A stretch of DNA of 35,995 bases, taken from contig CAKPDF010000015.1 of NCBI GenBank assembly GCA_934148535.1, positions 1-35,995 of the forward strand, given 5' to 3'. The translations under genes were made by a program, and so were the position numbers. Source of the stretch: an uncultured Bacilli bacterium (GTDB lineage Bacteria > Bacillota_I > Bacilli_A > RF39 > UBA660). Positions 9,160 through 17,793 of this stretch are shown here, piece by piece. The notes below the pieces were generated by a model, which made no database searches, was not told the origin of the DNA, and saw only the letters and a program-made list of their open reading frames with translations. How positions within the stretch are numbered: position 1 is the first letter of the stretch; each line of letters begins with the position of its first letter.

Positions 9160-10311
9160 ATGTCTAAAATAGACAAAAATAAGAAAAAAATTATTGCTAT
9201 TATATCTGGTATTATATTAATTGCTATAATTGTTTTCTTACTATGGTTTTTTAATCGAAAGTTTGATGTCACTTTTGATTTTAATAATGGTACCAAAGAA
9301 GAAATCATTAAAGTTAAATATCATCAAACCATTAACGAAAAAGATATCAAAGATCAAAAAGATCTAGGAGAATCATTTATTGCCTGGTATGAAGTAGTTG
9401 GTATTGAAGGAAAAGAAGATGTCTTAGCAGATAAACCATTTGATTTTAACACTAAAATTAATAAGAATATCAAGCTAAAAGCTCTTTATGAAGGAAAAGT
9501 TGAAACAATTACTATTACTTTTGACTCTAAAGGTGGTAGTGCTGTCGATTCTATTACTATTAATAAAGGTGCTGAACTTATCCTTCCAAAAGATCCTACA
9601 TATGCTGGTTATACTTTTAAAGGATGGTATGATATAAATGAAACTCCAATGCATAATAATGCTCTTCTAGAAGAAGATACTACTTTATATGCTAAGTGGG
9701 AAAAAGTATCTGAGTCTAAACCAAAACCTAACAAAGAAGAAAAAATATCTTTATCCTTGAGTAGAGATACTCTTCATGTTAATGGTATTAAAACAGCTAC
9801 TGCTACCGCTACAGTTGAAAATTCTAGTGGAAAAGTTACTTATTCGTTAAGTGATACAAACTGTATGACTATTAATGAAAATACCGGTGCTATTAGCGTT
9901 TCTTCAAATCCTAAAAATTGTTCTAACGGTGTTAATATTACGGTAACTGCCAAAACACCTGGTGGAAAAAGTGCAACAGCTATCATTTATTATGAAAAAG
10001 ATTTAGCCTTAACTCACGACAACAAAACTTATACTCAAGATGATAAAACCATTGGTAAATCTTCAACCTTCACTGTTAATGCTAATCAAAATGTTAGTTG
10101 GAATATATCTGCTGCTGTAGAGCCATCATATCGTTACACTTATAACGATTACAAAAATAAAACAGCTACATCTGTAACTGGTGGATATATCATTGACAGT
10201 ATCGTAGAATCAACTGGCGCTATTAGTAAAATATCAACTGATGTCAAAGTAACTGCTACTACTAAAGCTGAACAAAAAATATCTTTAATAATAAACCAGT
10301 ATGTAGCATAA
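9160..10311 (+). CDS. Membrane-anchored protein with InlB-type B-repeats
   Basis: A protein of 383 residues. A Lys-rich start and one membrane span (about residues 10-30) predict a type II surface protein. Two InlB B-repeat (Flg_new) units follow: a weaker one with VTFDFNNG (about 37-110) and a typical one with ITFDSKGG, GYTFKGWY and LYAKWE at about 118-180. After a Lys/Pro/Glu linker come one or two Ig/BIG-like beta domains. No sorting signal is present. By eye it uses C-ending codons (AAC, ATC, ACC, GTC) more often than its neighbours. It lies between spoVS and a spoVS remnant, next to a broken VanZ gene. Together these suggest a separately acquired islet, although an old local gene is also possible. 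Role: probably adhesion or surface display. Confidence 0.85.
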   Translation: MSKIDKNKKKIIAIISGIILIAIIVFLLWFFNRKFDVTFDFNNGTKEEIIKVKYHQTINEKDIKDQKDLGESFIAWYEVVGIEGKEDVLADKPFDFNTKINKNIKLKALYEGKVETITITFDSKGGSAVDSITINKGAELILPKDPTYAGYTFKGWYDINETPMHNNALLEEDTTLYAKWEKVSESKPKPNKEEKISLSLSRDTLHVNGIKTATATATVENSSGKVTYSLSDTNCMTINENTGAISVSSNPKNCSNGVNITVTAKTPGGKSATAIIYYEKDLALTHDNKTYTQDDKTIGKSSTFTVNANQNVSWNISAAVEPSYRYTYNDYKNKTATSVTGGYIIDSIVESTGAISKISTDVKVTATTKAEQKISLIINQYVA

Positions 10312-10331
10312 AAAAATAAAGGATGATACAG

Positions 10332-10680
10332 ATGAAGAAACAATTATTTATAATATTAGTGATTATCTGGATGTTTATGATCTTCATCATGACATCCTTT
10401 AATGCCGAAGAATTAGCTAACATTCTAACTTTATAGTTAATATAGTAGTTAGTATCTTTAATATAAATAATATAATTTTACTAAGCTTAATAATTTGAAA
10501 AATAGCTCACTTTACTAAGTGTCTAATCTTAGGAGTACTAGTAATAAATATGTTACTAGTGATGAAATTCATCAAATATTTACTATTGGTAGAGCAGGTC
10601 GAATAAAAGATATCTTAATTGATAGTATAGGTTTAATTACTGGTATATATTTATTTAAAATACTAAAGAAAAGAAAATAA
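10332..10680 (+). pseudogene. Broken VanZ-family membrane protein
   Basis: Two parts of a VanZ-like protein survive in different frames. The N-terminal piece (10332-10436, ATG behind AAAGGATG, 34 codons then TAG) is a membrane helix ending TSFNAEE, as in VanZ starts. The C-terminal piece is open from 10519 and ends at TAA 10680. It carries the family hallmark S-DEIHQIF-TIGRAGRIKDILIDSIG followed by a membrane helix and a basic tail. The middle helices of the protein are missing, so this is a deletion plus frameshift rather than a single error. It follows the InlB-repeat gene closely and was probably its operon partner. VanZ-family proteins have been linked to glycopeptide tolerance, but this copy cannot make a complete protein. 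Confidence 0.8.
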
Positions 10681-10707
10681 TAGTTCAATAAAATCTGATG
10701 TGGAGTT

Positions 10708-10734
10708 GAGATGAAAAATTGTCATCTCTTTTTC
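10708..10734 (+). terminator. Terminator after the VanZ pseudogene
   Basis: GAGATGA (10708-10714), a 7-nt loop, TCATCTC (10722-10728), then a run of T. The islet's InlB-repeat gene and VanZ gene would both end here. Confidence 0.8.
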
Positions 10735-10792
10735 ATGTGTTATTATAAAGTAAATAATAATTGTAAGAGGAAATATTAAATGAAAGATTATT

Positions 10793-10859
10793 ATTTACTG
10801 ATATATCAATAGACGGTGAAGAAAGCACTGCTATTAAGTTAATTGTAGAGGCTAAGTAA
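10793..10859 (+). pseudogene. Remnant of a second spoVS (3' end only)
   Basis: Sixty-seven bases match the 3' end of spoVS (8759-8825) at 61 positions by eye. They encode the last 22 codons, FTDISIDGEESTAIKLIVE and two more residues, and a stop. Of the six differences, four are synonymous, one changes the stop TAG to TAA, and one changes Arg to Ser. This pattern suggests a once functional paralogue that later lost its 5' part. No in-frame start with a ribosome binding site precedes it, and it is followed by a T-tract. Confidence 0.8.
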
Positions 10860-10927
10860 GTCTTTTTTTTTGGTATTTTCTAAATTCGATTATTGGTGTA
10901 TAATATATATTGAAAGAGGGAGATTTT

Positions 10928-12223
10928 ATGTATCATTTTATTGGTATTAAAGGTACTGGTATGAGTGCTTTGGCAATTATATTAAAACAATTAGGTAATG
11001 ATGTGGATGGTAGTGATATTGATAAACATTTTTTTACTGAAGTTGGGTTAATAGAAAATAATATTAAATTTTTTGTATATGATGAAAATAATATAAGAGA
11101 CAATATGATTATTATTAAGGGTGGTTCTATTAAGGATGATAATGTAGAATTAAAAAAAGCAAAGGAACTTGGTTTGAAAATTTATGAATATAATGAAATG
11201 GTTGGAGAACTAACTAAGAAGTTTAAGACTATATGTATAGCGGGGTGTCATGGTAAGACTACTACTACTGCTATGTTTGCTTGTACTTTAAATAATATAT
11301 GTGGTATTAACTATTTGATAGGTGATGGTACCGGATATGCTTCAAAAGAAAATGAATTTTTTGCTTTGGAGAGTTGTGAGTATAAGAGACATTTTCTTAA
11401 GTATCATCCTTATTATGCTATTATTACTAATATTGATTTAGATCATGTAGATTATTATAAAGGTATTGATGATATATGTGATGCTTATCAAGAGTATGCC
11501 AATTCTGCAGAGAAGATGGTTATTGCTTGGGGAGATGATCAGTATTTAGATAAATTAAAATTAAATAAACCTTTATTTACTTTTGGTCTTAGTGATAAAA
11601 ATGATTTGCGTGCTATAAATGTAGACTATAATAGTAATGGTATTTCTTTTGATATAGATGGTTATGGTCATTTTGATTTACCTATTTTTGGAGAGGGACA
11701 ATTATTAGATGCACTTGCAGTTATTAGTGTATGTTATTTAGAAAAAATAGATGCTAGAAAAGTAAACTCTAGTTTAAGTATGTTTAAAGGGGCTAAAAGA
11801 AGGTTTAATGAAACAATAATTGGTAATAATGTTGTTATTGATGATTATGCTCATCATCCTAATGAGGTTAAGGCTACAATAAATGCTATAAAGCAAAAAT
11901 ATCCTGATAAAAGTATTGTTGCTATATTTCAACCACATACTTTTACTAGAACTAAAGAGTTTGCTATGGATTTGGTAAATATATTTAGAGATTTATGTGC
12001 TAGTTATGTATTGGATATTCATCCTGCTAGAGAAAGACAAGAAGATTATCCAGATGTAACATCTAATTTAATTATTGATAAGTTAGATAATTGTTATCAT
12101 ATTAATATAGATGAGGCTTCTAAGTTGGATAAATATAATAATACTGTATATATTTTTATGAGTCCTAATGATATTAGTAAATTAGAGGATGATTTAAAGA
12201 AATTGTTAAATGATAGGAAATAG
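10928..12223 (+). CDS. murC: UDP-N-acetylmuramate--L-alanine ligase
   Basis: A protein of 431 residues, close to the usual MurC length. MurC is the cytoplasmic Mur ligase that adds L-Ala to UDP-MurNAc with ATP, the first amino acid of the peptidoglycan stem. Visible motifs are the N-terminal Rossmann signature GIKGTGMSAL (about 6-15), the P-loop GCHGKTTTT (about 104-112), the Mur ligase central segment TNIDLDHVDYYKG and the C-terminal DDYAHHPNEV and FQPHTFTRT blocks. The start ATG 10928 follows AGAGGGAG; an in-frame TTG at 10910 is unlikely. A TATAAT at 10899-10904 preceded by TG could be the -10; no good -35 is visible. It is monocistronic here, ending in a terminator that overlaps the stop. 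Confidence 0.95.
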   Translation: MYHFIGIKGTGMSALAIILKQLGNDVDGSDIDKHFFTEVGLIENNIKFFVYDENNIRDNMIIIKGGSIKDDNVELKKAKELGLKIYEYNEMVGELTKKFKTICIAGCHGKTTTTAMFACTLNNICGINYLIGDGTGYASKENEFFALESCEYKRHFLKYHPYYAIITNIDLDHVDYYKGIDDICDAYQEYANSAEKMVIAWGDDQYLDKLKLNKPLFTFGLSDKNDLRAINVDYNSNGISFDIDGYGHFDLPIFGEGQLLDALAVISVCYLEKIDARKVNSSLSMFKGAKRRFNETIIGNNVVIDDYAHHPNEVKATINAIKQKYPDKSIVAIFQPHTFTRTKEFAMDLVNIFRDLCASYVLDIHPARERQEDYPDVTSNLIIDKLDNCYHINIDEASKLDKYNNTVYIFMSPNDISKLEDDLKKLLNDRK

Positions 12224-12246
12224 TTCTTATCATTTTTCTTTTTTAT
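12211..12246 (+). terminator. Terminator of murC overlapping the stop codon
   Basis: TGATAGGAA (12211-12219) pairs with TTCTTATCA (12224-12232, one G-U pair) across a 4-nt loop that contains part of the stop codon. A T-rich tract follows to 12246. Confidence 0.85.
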
Positions 12247-12259
12247 TGGGTAATATATG

Positions 12260-12288
12260 TTGCAAAAGTTATTTATTTTTGGTATTAT
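12260..12288 (+). promoter_or_regulatory. Promoter of the NERD-HRDC gene
   Basis: TTGCAA (12260-12265), a 17-bp spacer and TATTAT (12283-12288). The same TTGCAA -35 appears at 14326. Confidence 0.6.
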
Positions 12289-12312
12289 TTATATAGAGTA
12301 GAGAGGGAAGAT

Positions 12313-13272
12313 ATGATGATTGATTTGTTTAATCGTTTTGATAAGACTATTTTATATAAAGATGGTAATAATTTAGAAAATAAAATAAATTTTCTTAGAT
12401 ATAAACTAGATAATTGTTTACAGAATGAAAGAGATAATATTATTCAAGATATAAAGAAATATGAATATGGGTTAAAGGGGGAGCAAAAAGTTTTATATGA
12501 ACTTATGAATAGTCATATTCCTATGTATATATTACATGATATTAATTTGGTTTATAAGGATTATGAAGCTCAGATAGATTTTATGATTTTTACTAAAAAG
12601 AATTGTTATATTATAGAATGTAAGCAATTATATGGTGATGTATTAATTGATTATAGTGGTAATTTTTATAGAAAGATTGGTAGTAGATTAACTCCTATTT
12701 ATAGTCCTATTACGCAGTTAGAAAGACATATTAATTTAATTAGACATAATTTATTAGATAAACAAGGATTTATTGGAAAAAGAATAGTTAGTAAAAGCTT
12801 TGATAATTATTATCATGGTATTGTTGTATTTTCTAATGAGAGTAGCGCTATTAGTTGTAGAAATGCTCCAAAGGATGTAAGAGATAAGATTATTAGATTA
12901 GATAGGATTATTGATTATATAAAGGATACTGAAGGAAATTCAAATAATGTTAGTAATAGTGAAAATGATATTAAAGAATATGCTGATGGTGTATTATCAT
13001 TATGTGTAGATAAGAAGTATGAGTTTAATGCTGTGAATAAAGATAATTATATTGATTTAAATTCTCTTAGAGAGGATTTAAAGAGGTATAGATATAATAA
13101 GGCTAAAGTTTTAAATTATAAGCCATATATTATTTTTAATGATGCTACAATGGATGCATTAGTTAATATGAGACCTAAGAACTTAAAAGAATTGGGAAGA
13201 GTTCCTGGGTTTGCTGATAAAAAAATAGAGATGTATGGAAATGATATTATAAAAATTATTAATAATAGATGA
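12313..13272 (+). CDS. NERD nuclease-like domain protein with C-terminal HRDC domain
   Basis: A protein of 319 residues. After about 50 helical residues comes a NERD domain (about 55-165) with the family motifs G-x-x-GE (GLKGEQKVLYEL), AQIDFMIF and YIIECKQ, that is the E-D-ExK arrangement of the restriction-endonuclease fold. The C-terminus (about 240-319) resembles an HRDC helical domain with LREDLKRYRYNKAK and LKELGRVPGFADKKIEMYG, as found in RecQ helicases and RNase D, where it binds nucleic acid. The combination suggests a DNA- or RNA-processing nuclease acting in the cytoplasm; the substrate is unknown. Start is ATG 12313 (or the next ATG, 12316) behind GAGAGGGAAG. It has its own promoter, so it is probably a single-gene unit. 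HRDC assignment is by pattern and less sure than NERD. Confidence 0.8.
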   Translation: MMIDLFNRFDKTILYKDGNNLENKINFLRYKLDNCLQNERDNIIQDIKKYEYGLKGEQKVLYELMNSHIPMYILHDINLVYKDYEAQIDFMIFTKKNCYIIECKQLYGDVLIDYSGNFYRKIGSRLTPIYSPITQLERHINLIRHNLLDKQGFIGKRIVSKSFDNYYHGIVVFSNESSAISCRNAPKDVRDKIIRLDRIIDYIKDTEGNSNNVSNSENDIKEYADGVLSLCVDKKYEFNAVNKDNYIDLNSLREDLKRYRYNKAKVLNYKPYIIFNDATMDALVNMRPKNLKELGRVPGFADKKIEMYGNDIIKIINNR

Positions 13273-13386
13273 TTTATAGATATTTGATATTGTAAATTTG
13301 TATTATGTATTGTATTTTTATGTTTACATTTTATATAAATATTTTTGTAAATTGTTTTTAAATTTTTATTAAGATTTTTAAGATAG

Positions 13387-13395
13387 TGTTATAAT
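13387..13395 (+). promoter_or_regulatory. Extended -10 promoter of the SDR gene
   Basis: TGTTATAAT at 13387-13395 is a perfect extended -10. No good -35 is visible 17 bp upstream (TATTAA). Confidence 0.55.
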
Positions 13396-13433
13396 AATAA
13401 TGTATAAAGATAAAGAAAGGTGTGATTATTTAT

Positions 13434-14213
13434 ATGGAATTTAATTTTAAGGGAAAAAAGGCTTTAGTAACAGGTGGTGGTAGTGGTCTTGGTAGAGAAT
13501 GTGCTTTACTTTTTGCTAAGAATGGTGCTTCTGTTTTAATTGCTGATAAGATTCCTGAAAGATGTGAAGAAGTTTGTAAAGAAATTAGGGAGTATGGTGT
13601 AGATGCTATTGCATATCCTTTAGATGTAAGAGATTATGATAGTGTTCATGCTATGTATAAAAAAATGATAGATGAATGGGGAAGAGTAGATTTTGTTGTT
13701 AATAGTGCTGGTGTTTGTTTAACTGAAGAAATTACTAAACAAAGTTTGCAGGATATAGATTTGTCTATAGATATTAATATTAAGGGTACATTATATTCTT
13801 GTCGAGAGGCTTTAGCTTTAATGAGACCTCAAAAATATGGAAAGATAGTTAATATGTCTTCTATTGCTGCAAAGGCTTGTTTAGGTGGATTTAGTGTTTA
13901 TAGTGCTACTAAGGCTGCTGTTTTGGCTGCTACTGCATCTTTGGGTAGAGAAGCTGCTTTGGATAATGTTACTGTAAATTGTATATGTCCTGGTATTATT
14001 AGAACTAGTATGTGGGAAGAAATACTTGATCAAATTGCAGGGGATGATCCTCAAAAACGTGAAGAAGTATGGAAAGAATGGAATAAGGGTACTCCTAATG
14101 GAAAACCTCAAGATCCTATTGATATTGCTAATATGGTAGCATTTTTATGTAGTGAAGAGGCTAGATATATTACTTCTCAAAATATTGGTGTTGATGGTGG
14201 ATATACTTTCTAA
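13434..14213 (+). CDS. Short-chain dehydrogenase/reductase (SDR), classical type
   Basis: A protein of 259 residues, the usual length for a classical SDR that oxidises or reduces hydroxyl/keto groups with NAD(P). Motifs: the cofactor loop TGGGSGLG (13-20), a likely acidic residue after strand 2 (ADK), the NSAG motif (about 90-93), the catalytic Ser (about 143), Tyr and Lys of YSATK (Tyr156, Lys160), and the CPGII turn. The C-terminus ends with the typical GVDGGYTF. The Asp after strand 2 suggests preference for NAD(H), which is inference. The substrate cannot be told from the sequence. ATG 13434 is preferred as start (behind AAAGGTG); a GTG at 13422 would sit directly on the ribosome binding site. 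It is a single-gene unit with its own promoter and terminator. Confidence 0.92.
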   Translation: MEFNFKGKKALVTGGGSGLGRECALLFAKNGASVLIADKIPERCEEVCKEIREYGVDAIAYPLDVRDYDSVHAMYKKMIDEWGRVDFVVNSAGVCLTEEITKQSLQDIDLSIDINIKGTLYSCREALALMRPQKYGKIVNMSSIAAKACLGGFSVYSATKAAVLAATASLGREAALDNVTVNCICPGIIRTSMWEEILDQIAGDDPQKREEVWKEWNKGTPNGKPQDPIDIANMVAFLCSEEARYITSQNIGVDGGYTF

Positions 14214-14236
14214 ATATAATAGAATAGAATTTAATA

Positions 14237-14273
14237 AATCAGTATGTTTAATATGTACTGATTTTCTTTTTTT
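14237..14273 (+). terminator. Terminator of the SDR gene
   Basis: AATCAGTA (14237-14244) pairs with TACTGATT (14256-14263), followed by TTTCTTTTTTT. Confidence 0.85.
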
Positions 14274-14325
14274 GTAATATTAATCTAATTGTTGGAATTT
14301 TGTGATACTGTATTTTAACTTTTTC

Positions 14326-14354
14326 TTGCAAAGTACTATATTTATGTTTATAAT
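14326..14354 (+). promoter_or_regulatory. Promoter of the LRR protein gene
   Basis: TTGCAA (14326-14331), a 17-bp spacer and TATAAT (14349-14354). Confidence 0.75.
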
Positions 14355-14386
14355 ATAGTTTATCTTTTGTAAATGAGGTGTTTATT

Positions 14387-16774
14387 TTGGATGGATTTAT
14401 GATGATTGATAATACGTATAAAGTTAGTAGTGAAATTGTTTTACCTGATGGGTGGCAGTTTATTGATTTTGAAAGGTTTTATAAGTATAAAAATTTAAAA
14501 AAGGTAAAGTTACCAAATACTATTTTACATATTGATGATCGTGCTTTTTGTAAATGCTCTTCTTTGGAGGAGATTAATATTCCTGAAGGTGCTACTATTA
14601 TTAGAGAATCTGCTTTTTCTGGTTGTACATCTTTAGAAAATATTGATTTACCTGATTCTATAACTTTAATTGATAATTATGCTTTTGAAAATTGTAATTC
14701 ATTAAAAAGTATTACTATTCCTAAAAGTATAGAAACAATGGGGGATAATGTTTTTTGTAAATGTTCTTCTTTAGAAGATGTTATTATATCTTCTGGAGTT
14801 AAGAAGGTTTATTGTGGTAGTTTTTGTGGATGTATTAATTTAAAAAATGTAAAATTACCTGATAGTCTTAAAATGATTGAAAATTCTGCTTTTTCGGATT
14901 GTAGTTCTTTAGAGAATATTGATATACCTAAAAATGTAAAAATAATAGGTAGGGATGCTTTTAAAAATTGTACTTCATTAAAAAATATAAATATGTCTGA
15001 TAGTGTTGTGATTATAGGTGAATTTTGTTTTGAGGGTTGTAGTTCATTAAGGAGAATTAAATTACCTAAGAATTTAGATGTAATTGGTTGTGATGCTTTT
15101 TTTAATTGTAATTCTTTAGAGAGTATTGATATACCTAGAAATGTTAAGTATATTTATCCACGTGCTTTTAAATGTTGTAAATCTTTAAAAGAAATTAATA
15201 TATATAATAATAGAATAGATATATCTAAGTATGCCTTTGTTGATTGCATTAATTTAAAACGTATTATATTTCATTATGATATTTGTACGTTTGCTTTTAC
15301 ACCTTGGGTTGAATTTTTGGATGATTGTTATTTTAGTGATAATGTTAAGCTTTATAATAAAGAAGATTTAAGAATAATATTTAAGGGAGATAAAATACCT
15401 TTTTTTAAAAGAAGAAAGATTAAGTCTATACTTTCTAAAATTGGTTATAAGAATGTTTCTTTTTTATCTGAAGATGCTGTATTAGAAGATAAGGATACTA
15501 ATGAGGATATAATTGATAATATTATAGAAAATAGTCAAATTAAGGAATTAATTAATAAGATAGATAATTTATGTAATAAGTTATCGGATAATTTAAAAGA
15601 TAGTATTCAAAAAAAGAAAAATGATATTTTAAAATTGTATGATGAAGAACTTAAAAAAGAAAATTCAGTAGATAGTTATAGTTTAACAAAGTCTCTAGAT
15701 ACATCATTAACATTAAATTGTGATGGTATGGCTTTAATTAATTTAGAGGTTAGATTAAATTGTTTATATAATAGTTTATATAAGGAAAAGAGTTTACTTC
15801 AAATTTTAAATAAAATAGATTGTTATGAGGAGATGCTTTCAGGTGTTTATGAAAAGTATCCTGATAATACTAATGATATTAATGGTATTATTATGGCTTT
15901 ATTATTTATTTTTAATAAATATGGTGAGTTTTTAAACATTGATGTAATAGGAGAGATTAAGAATATTTTAACTGAACCTAAAGTAGAATATGAAAAAGTA
16001 TTAAATAATATATTGGGTGATAGTTCAATTATTTTAGTTCTTGATAATGAGGTATCACCTGAAATTAAATTAAAAAGTGATTTATCTACATTGCTAGATA
16101 AGGTGATAATTAGAAAGAATAAAATAGAGAAATTTGTTATTTTGAGAAATAATATTATGAGTAAGAATTGTGAGTTAAAATTTATTGATAATTCTAATGA
16201 TATTAATGATATGATTAAATCTATAAGATATTTGATTTCTAATATTTTAGTAGAGTCTTCTTTCAAAAAAATAGATAGTGAGTTTAATGATGTTCTATCT
16301 AAGACTTTGGATAAAATTAATATTATTTTAAAGAAAGATGATATAGAAAATGATGAATATAAAAAATTAGAAAGAGAATTAAGGAGTGATATTCAACCTT
16401 TTTTGGATAAACTTTATAATTATTCTTTAGATGATGGAGAAAGAAAGAAGATTTTAATGGGACTTAAAATATTTTTAGATTATAAGTCTAATAATGATTA
16501 TGTGTGTGATGAGAAAATATCTGTGGTAGAATCTTATTTATATGATATTGATAATAAAATTAATAATAGTTCTTTACCAGGAGAATTAAAGGAAAAATTT
16601 GAATTTGAATTAATAAGAAGTGTAAATAATTGGGTTAATTCTTTTGATAGTGATTTTAAAAATATGAAGGTTTCAGAAATAGAAAAATATTTATTAAAGA
16701 GTATTGCTAGTATGGATGTTAATTTAGATATTATTATAGGTAAGATTAGTACTAAAAAGAAGATATTAGTTTAA
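14387..16774 (+). CDS. Cytoplasmic BspA-type leucine-rich repeat protein with long helical C-terminus
   Basis: A protein of about 795 residues. Residues about 30-295 form about eleven LRR_5/BspA-type repeats of 23 residues with the pattern AF-xxCxSLExIxIPxxVxxI, including regularly spaced Cys. From about 370 to the end it is Asp/Glu/Lys/Asn-rich and predicted helical, probably coiled coil or helical bundle. BspA-type repeats usually sit on secreted proteins, but there is no signal peptide or membrane span here, so it should be cytoplasmic. Start choice: TTG 14387 lies 6 nt behind GAGGTG; GTG 14378 overlaps that site and ATG 14399 is too far. It has its own promoter and no clear terminator before the phosphoesterase 79 bp downstream. 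Role unknown; protein-protein interaction is the likely function of the repeats. Confidence 0.8.
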   Translation: MDGFMMIDNTYKVSSEIVLPDGWQFIDFERFYKYKNLKKVKLPNTILHIDDRAFCKCSSLEEINIPEGATIIRESAFSGCTSLENIDLPDSITLIDNYAFENCNSLKSITIPKSIETMGDNVFCKCSSLEDVIISSGVKKVYCGSFCGCINLKNVKLPDSLKMIENSAFSDCSSLENIDIPKNVKIIGRDAFKNCTSLKNINMSDSVVIIGEFCFEGCSSLRRIKLPKNLDVIGCDAFFNCNSLESIDIPRNVKYIYPRAFKCCKSLKEINIYNNRIDISKYAFVDCINLKRIIFHYDICTFAFTPWVEFLDDCYFSDNVKLYNKEDLRIIFKGDKIPFFKRRKIKSILSKIGYKNVSFLSEDAVLEDKDTNEDIIDNIIENSQIKELINKIDNLCNKLSDNLKDSIQKKKNDILKLYDEELKKENSVDSYSLTKSLDTSLTLNCDGMALINLEVRLNCLYNSLYKEKSLLQILNKIDCYEEMLSGVYEKYPDNTNDINGIIMALLFIFNKYGEFLNIDVIGEIKNILTEPKVEYEKVLNNILGDSSIILVLDNEVSPEIKLKSDLSTLLDKVIIRKNKIEKFVILRNNIMSKNCELKFIDNSNDINDMIKSIRYLISNILVESSFKKIDSEFNDVLSKTLDKINIILKKDDIENDEYKKLERELRSDIQPFLDKLYNYSLDDGERKKILMGLKIFLDYKSNNDYVCDEKISVVESYLYDIDNKINNSSLPGELKEKFEFELIRSVNNWVNSFDSDFKNMKVSEIEKYLLKSIASMDVNLDIIIGKISTKKKILV

Positions 16775-16853
16775 TAAATGGATAATACTAAATTTTAGTG
16801 TGGTAATAAGGTATGATGTATTGTAATTGTATAAGGTATTGTGAGGGATATTT

Positions 16854-17654
16854 ATGGAAGTAAAGGTTGATTATGTATCAGATGTTCATTTGGGTTTTTA
16901 TATTGATACAAAGAATACTAAAAATGTTAAGAGTTTTGTGGATAGTAAGATTGCTATTGGTTGTAAGGGAGATATTTTGGTTGTTGCTGGTGATATATCT
17001 GAGTATAATGATATTTTGTTTGAAATTTTAAATTCATGTTCTAAGTATTATGATAAGGTATTTTTTGTGGCTGGAAATCATGAATATTATATTACTGATT
17101 TTAAGCATATTCATATTAGTGGTGATGGTGAGAAGTATGGCTATAAGAGTATGAATAAGATAAAAGAAATTGCTGATAATTTTAAGGATAGTAAGGATAT
17201 TATATTTTTAGATAGAAATAGTAGTAATGGTGGTATTTATGATTATAAGGGATTTTTGATAGCAGGTGATACTTTATGGTATAGGCCTAATAGTTTGTTA
17301 GATTATTTATATTATTATCCTATGCAAAATGATTCTAGGTTTATTATGTCTGATTTGTCTTATTATAAGAAGATGATTCAACTTCATAATAGTAGTATGG
17401 AATGGTATGATAAATTATCATCTGATTTTGATTTGATTGTTAGTCATGTTCCTCCAGTTAGAAGTAAAGAGAGTAAGGTGAAGAACTGTTGCTATTATGT
17501 TGATGTTGGTACTGGTTATAAGTCTTCTCTTTGGATATATGGTCATGATCACAAGGAAAATGATGAGGTATATAATAATACTAGATTTATTTCTAATCCT
17601 TGGGGGTATGATAGTAAGGATTTTAAGATAAAGTCTTTGATAATGAGAAAATAA
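16854..17654 (+). CDS. Calcineurin-like metallophosphoesterase
   Basis: A protein of 266 residues with the full metal-binding set of the family: SDVHLG (Asp10, His12), GDIS (Asp47), GNHEYY (Asn75, His76), SHVPP (His198) and GHDH (His231, His233). These ligate a two-metal centre that hydrolyses phosphoesters. No signal peptide or membrane span is present, so the enzyme is cytoplasmic. The natural substrate (nucleotide, nucleic acid or phosphoprotein) cannot be read from the sequence. The start ATG follows GAGGGATATTT. It lies 79 bp after the LRR protein gene with no terminator seen between, so read-through from that gene is possible. Confidence 0.9.
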   Translation: MEVKVDYVSDVHLGFYIDTKNTKNVKSFVDSKIAIGCKGDILVVAGDISEYNDILFEILNSCSKYYDKVFFVAGNHEYYITDFKHIHISGDGEKYGYKSMNKIKEIADNFKDSKDIIFLDRNSSNGGIYDYKGFLIAGDTLWYRPNSLLDYLYYYPMQNDSRFIMSDLSYYKKMIQLHNSSMEWYDKLSSDFDLIVSHVPPVRSKESKVKNCCYYVDVGTGYKSSLWIYGHDHKENDEVYNNTRFISNPWGYDSKDFKIKSLIMRK

Positions 17655-17793
17655 GAGGGAGAAGAAGGGTGATGGACTGATAAGTTATTAGTAGTTGATA
17701 TTAGTAATTGATAATAAGTTACATTGTAGTTTTATGAATTTTATTTGGGGTTTCTATTATTTACTATTTTCATATAATATTTTAGGGTGATAT

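Noticed and set aside
10780..10815. An ATG with an upstream AGAGGA just before the spoVS remnant, as a start for that remnant.
   Set aside because: It is in another frame than the spoVS codons and stops after ten codons.
15847..16266. A 139-codon minus-strand frame inside the LRR protein gene.
   Set aside because: It is the reverse complement of Asp/Asn/Lys-rich codons in a well-supported gene; no ribosome binding site or conserved motif.
17655..17793. A small RNA or gene in the gap before the amidase.
   Set aside because: There are repeated TTAGTA/TTGATA strings but no hairpin with T-tract and no frame with a ribosome binding site.
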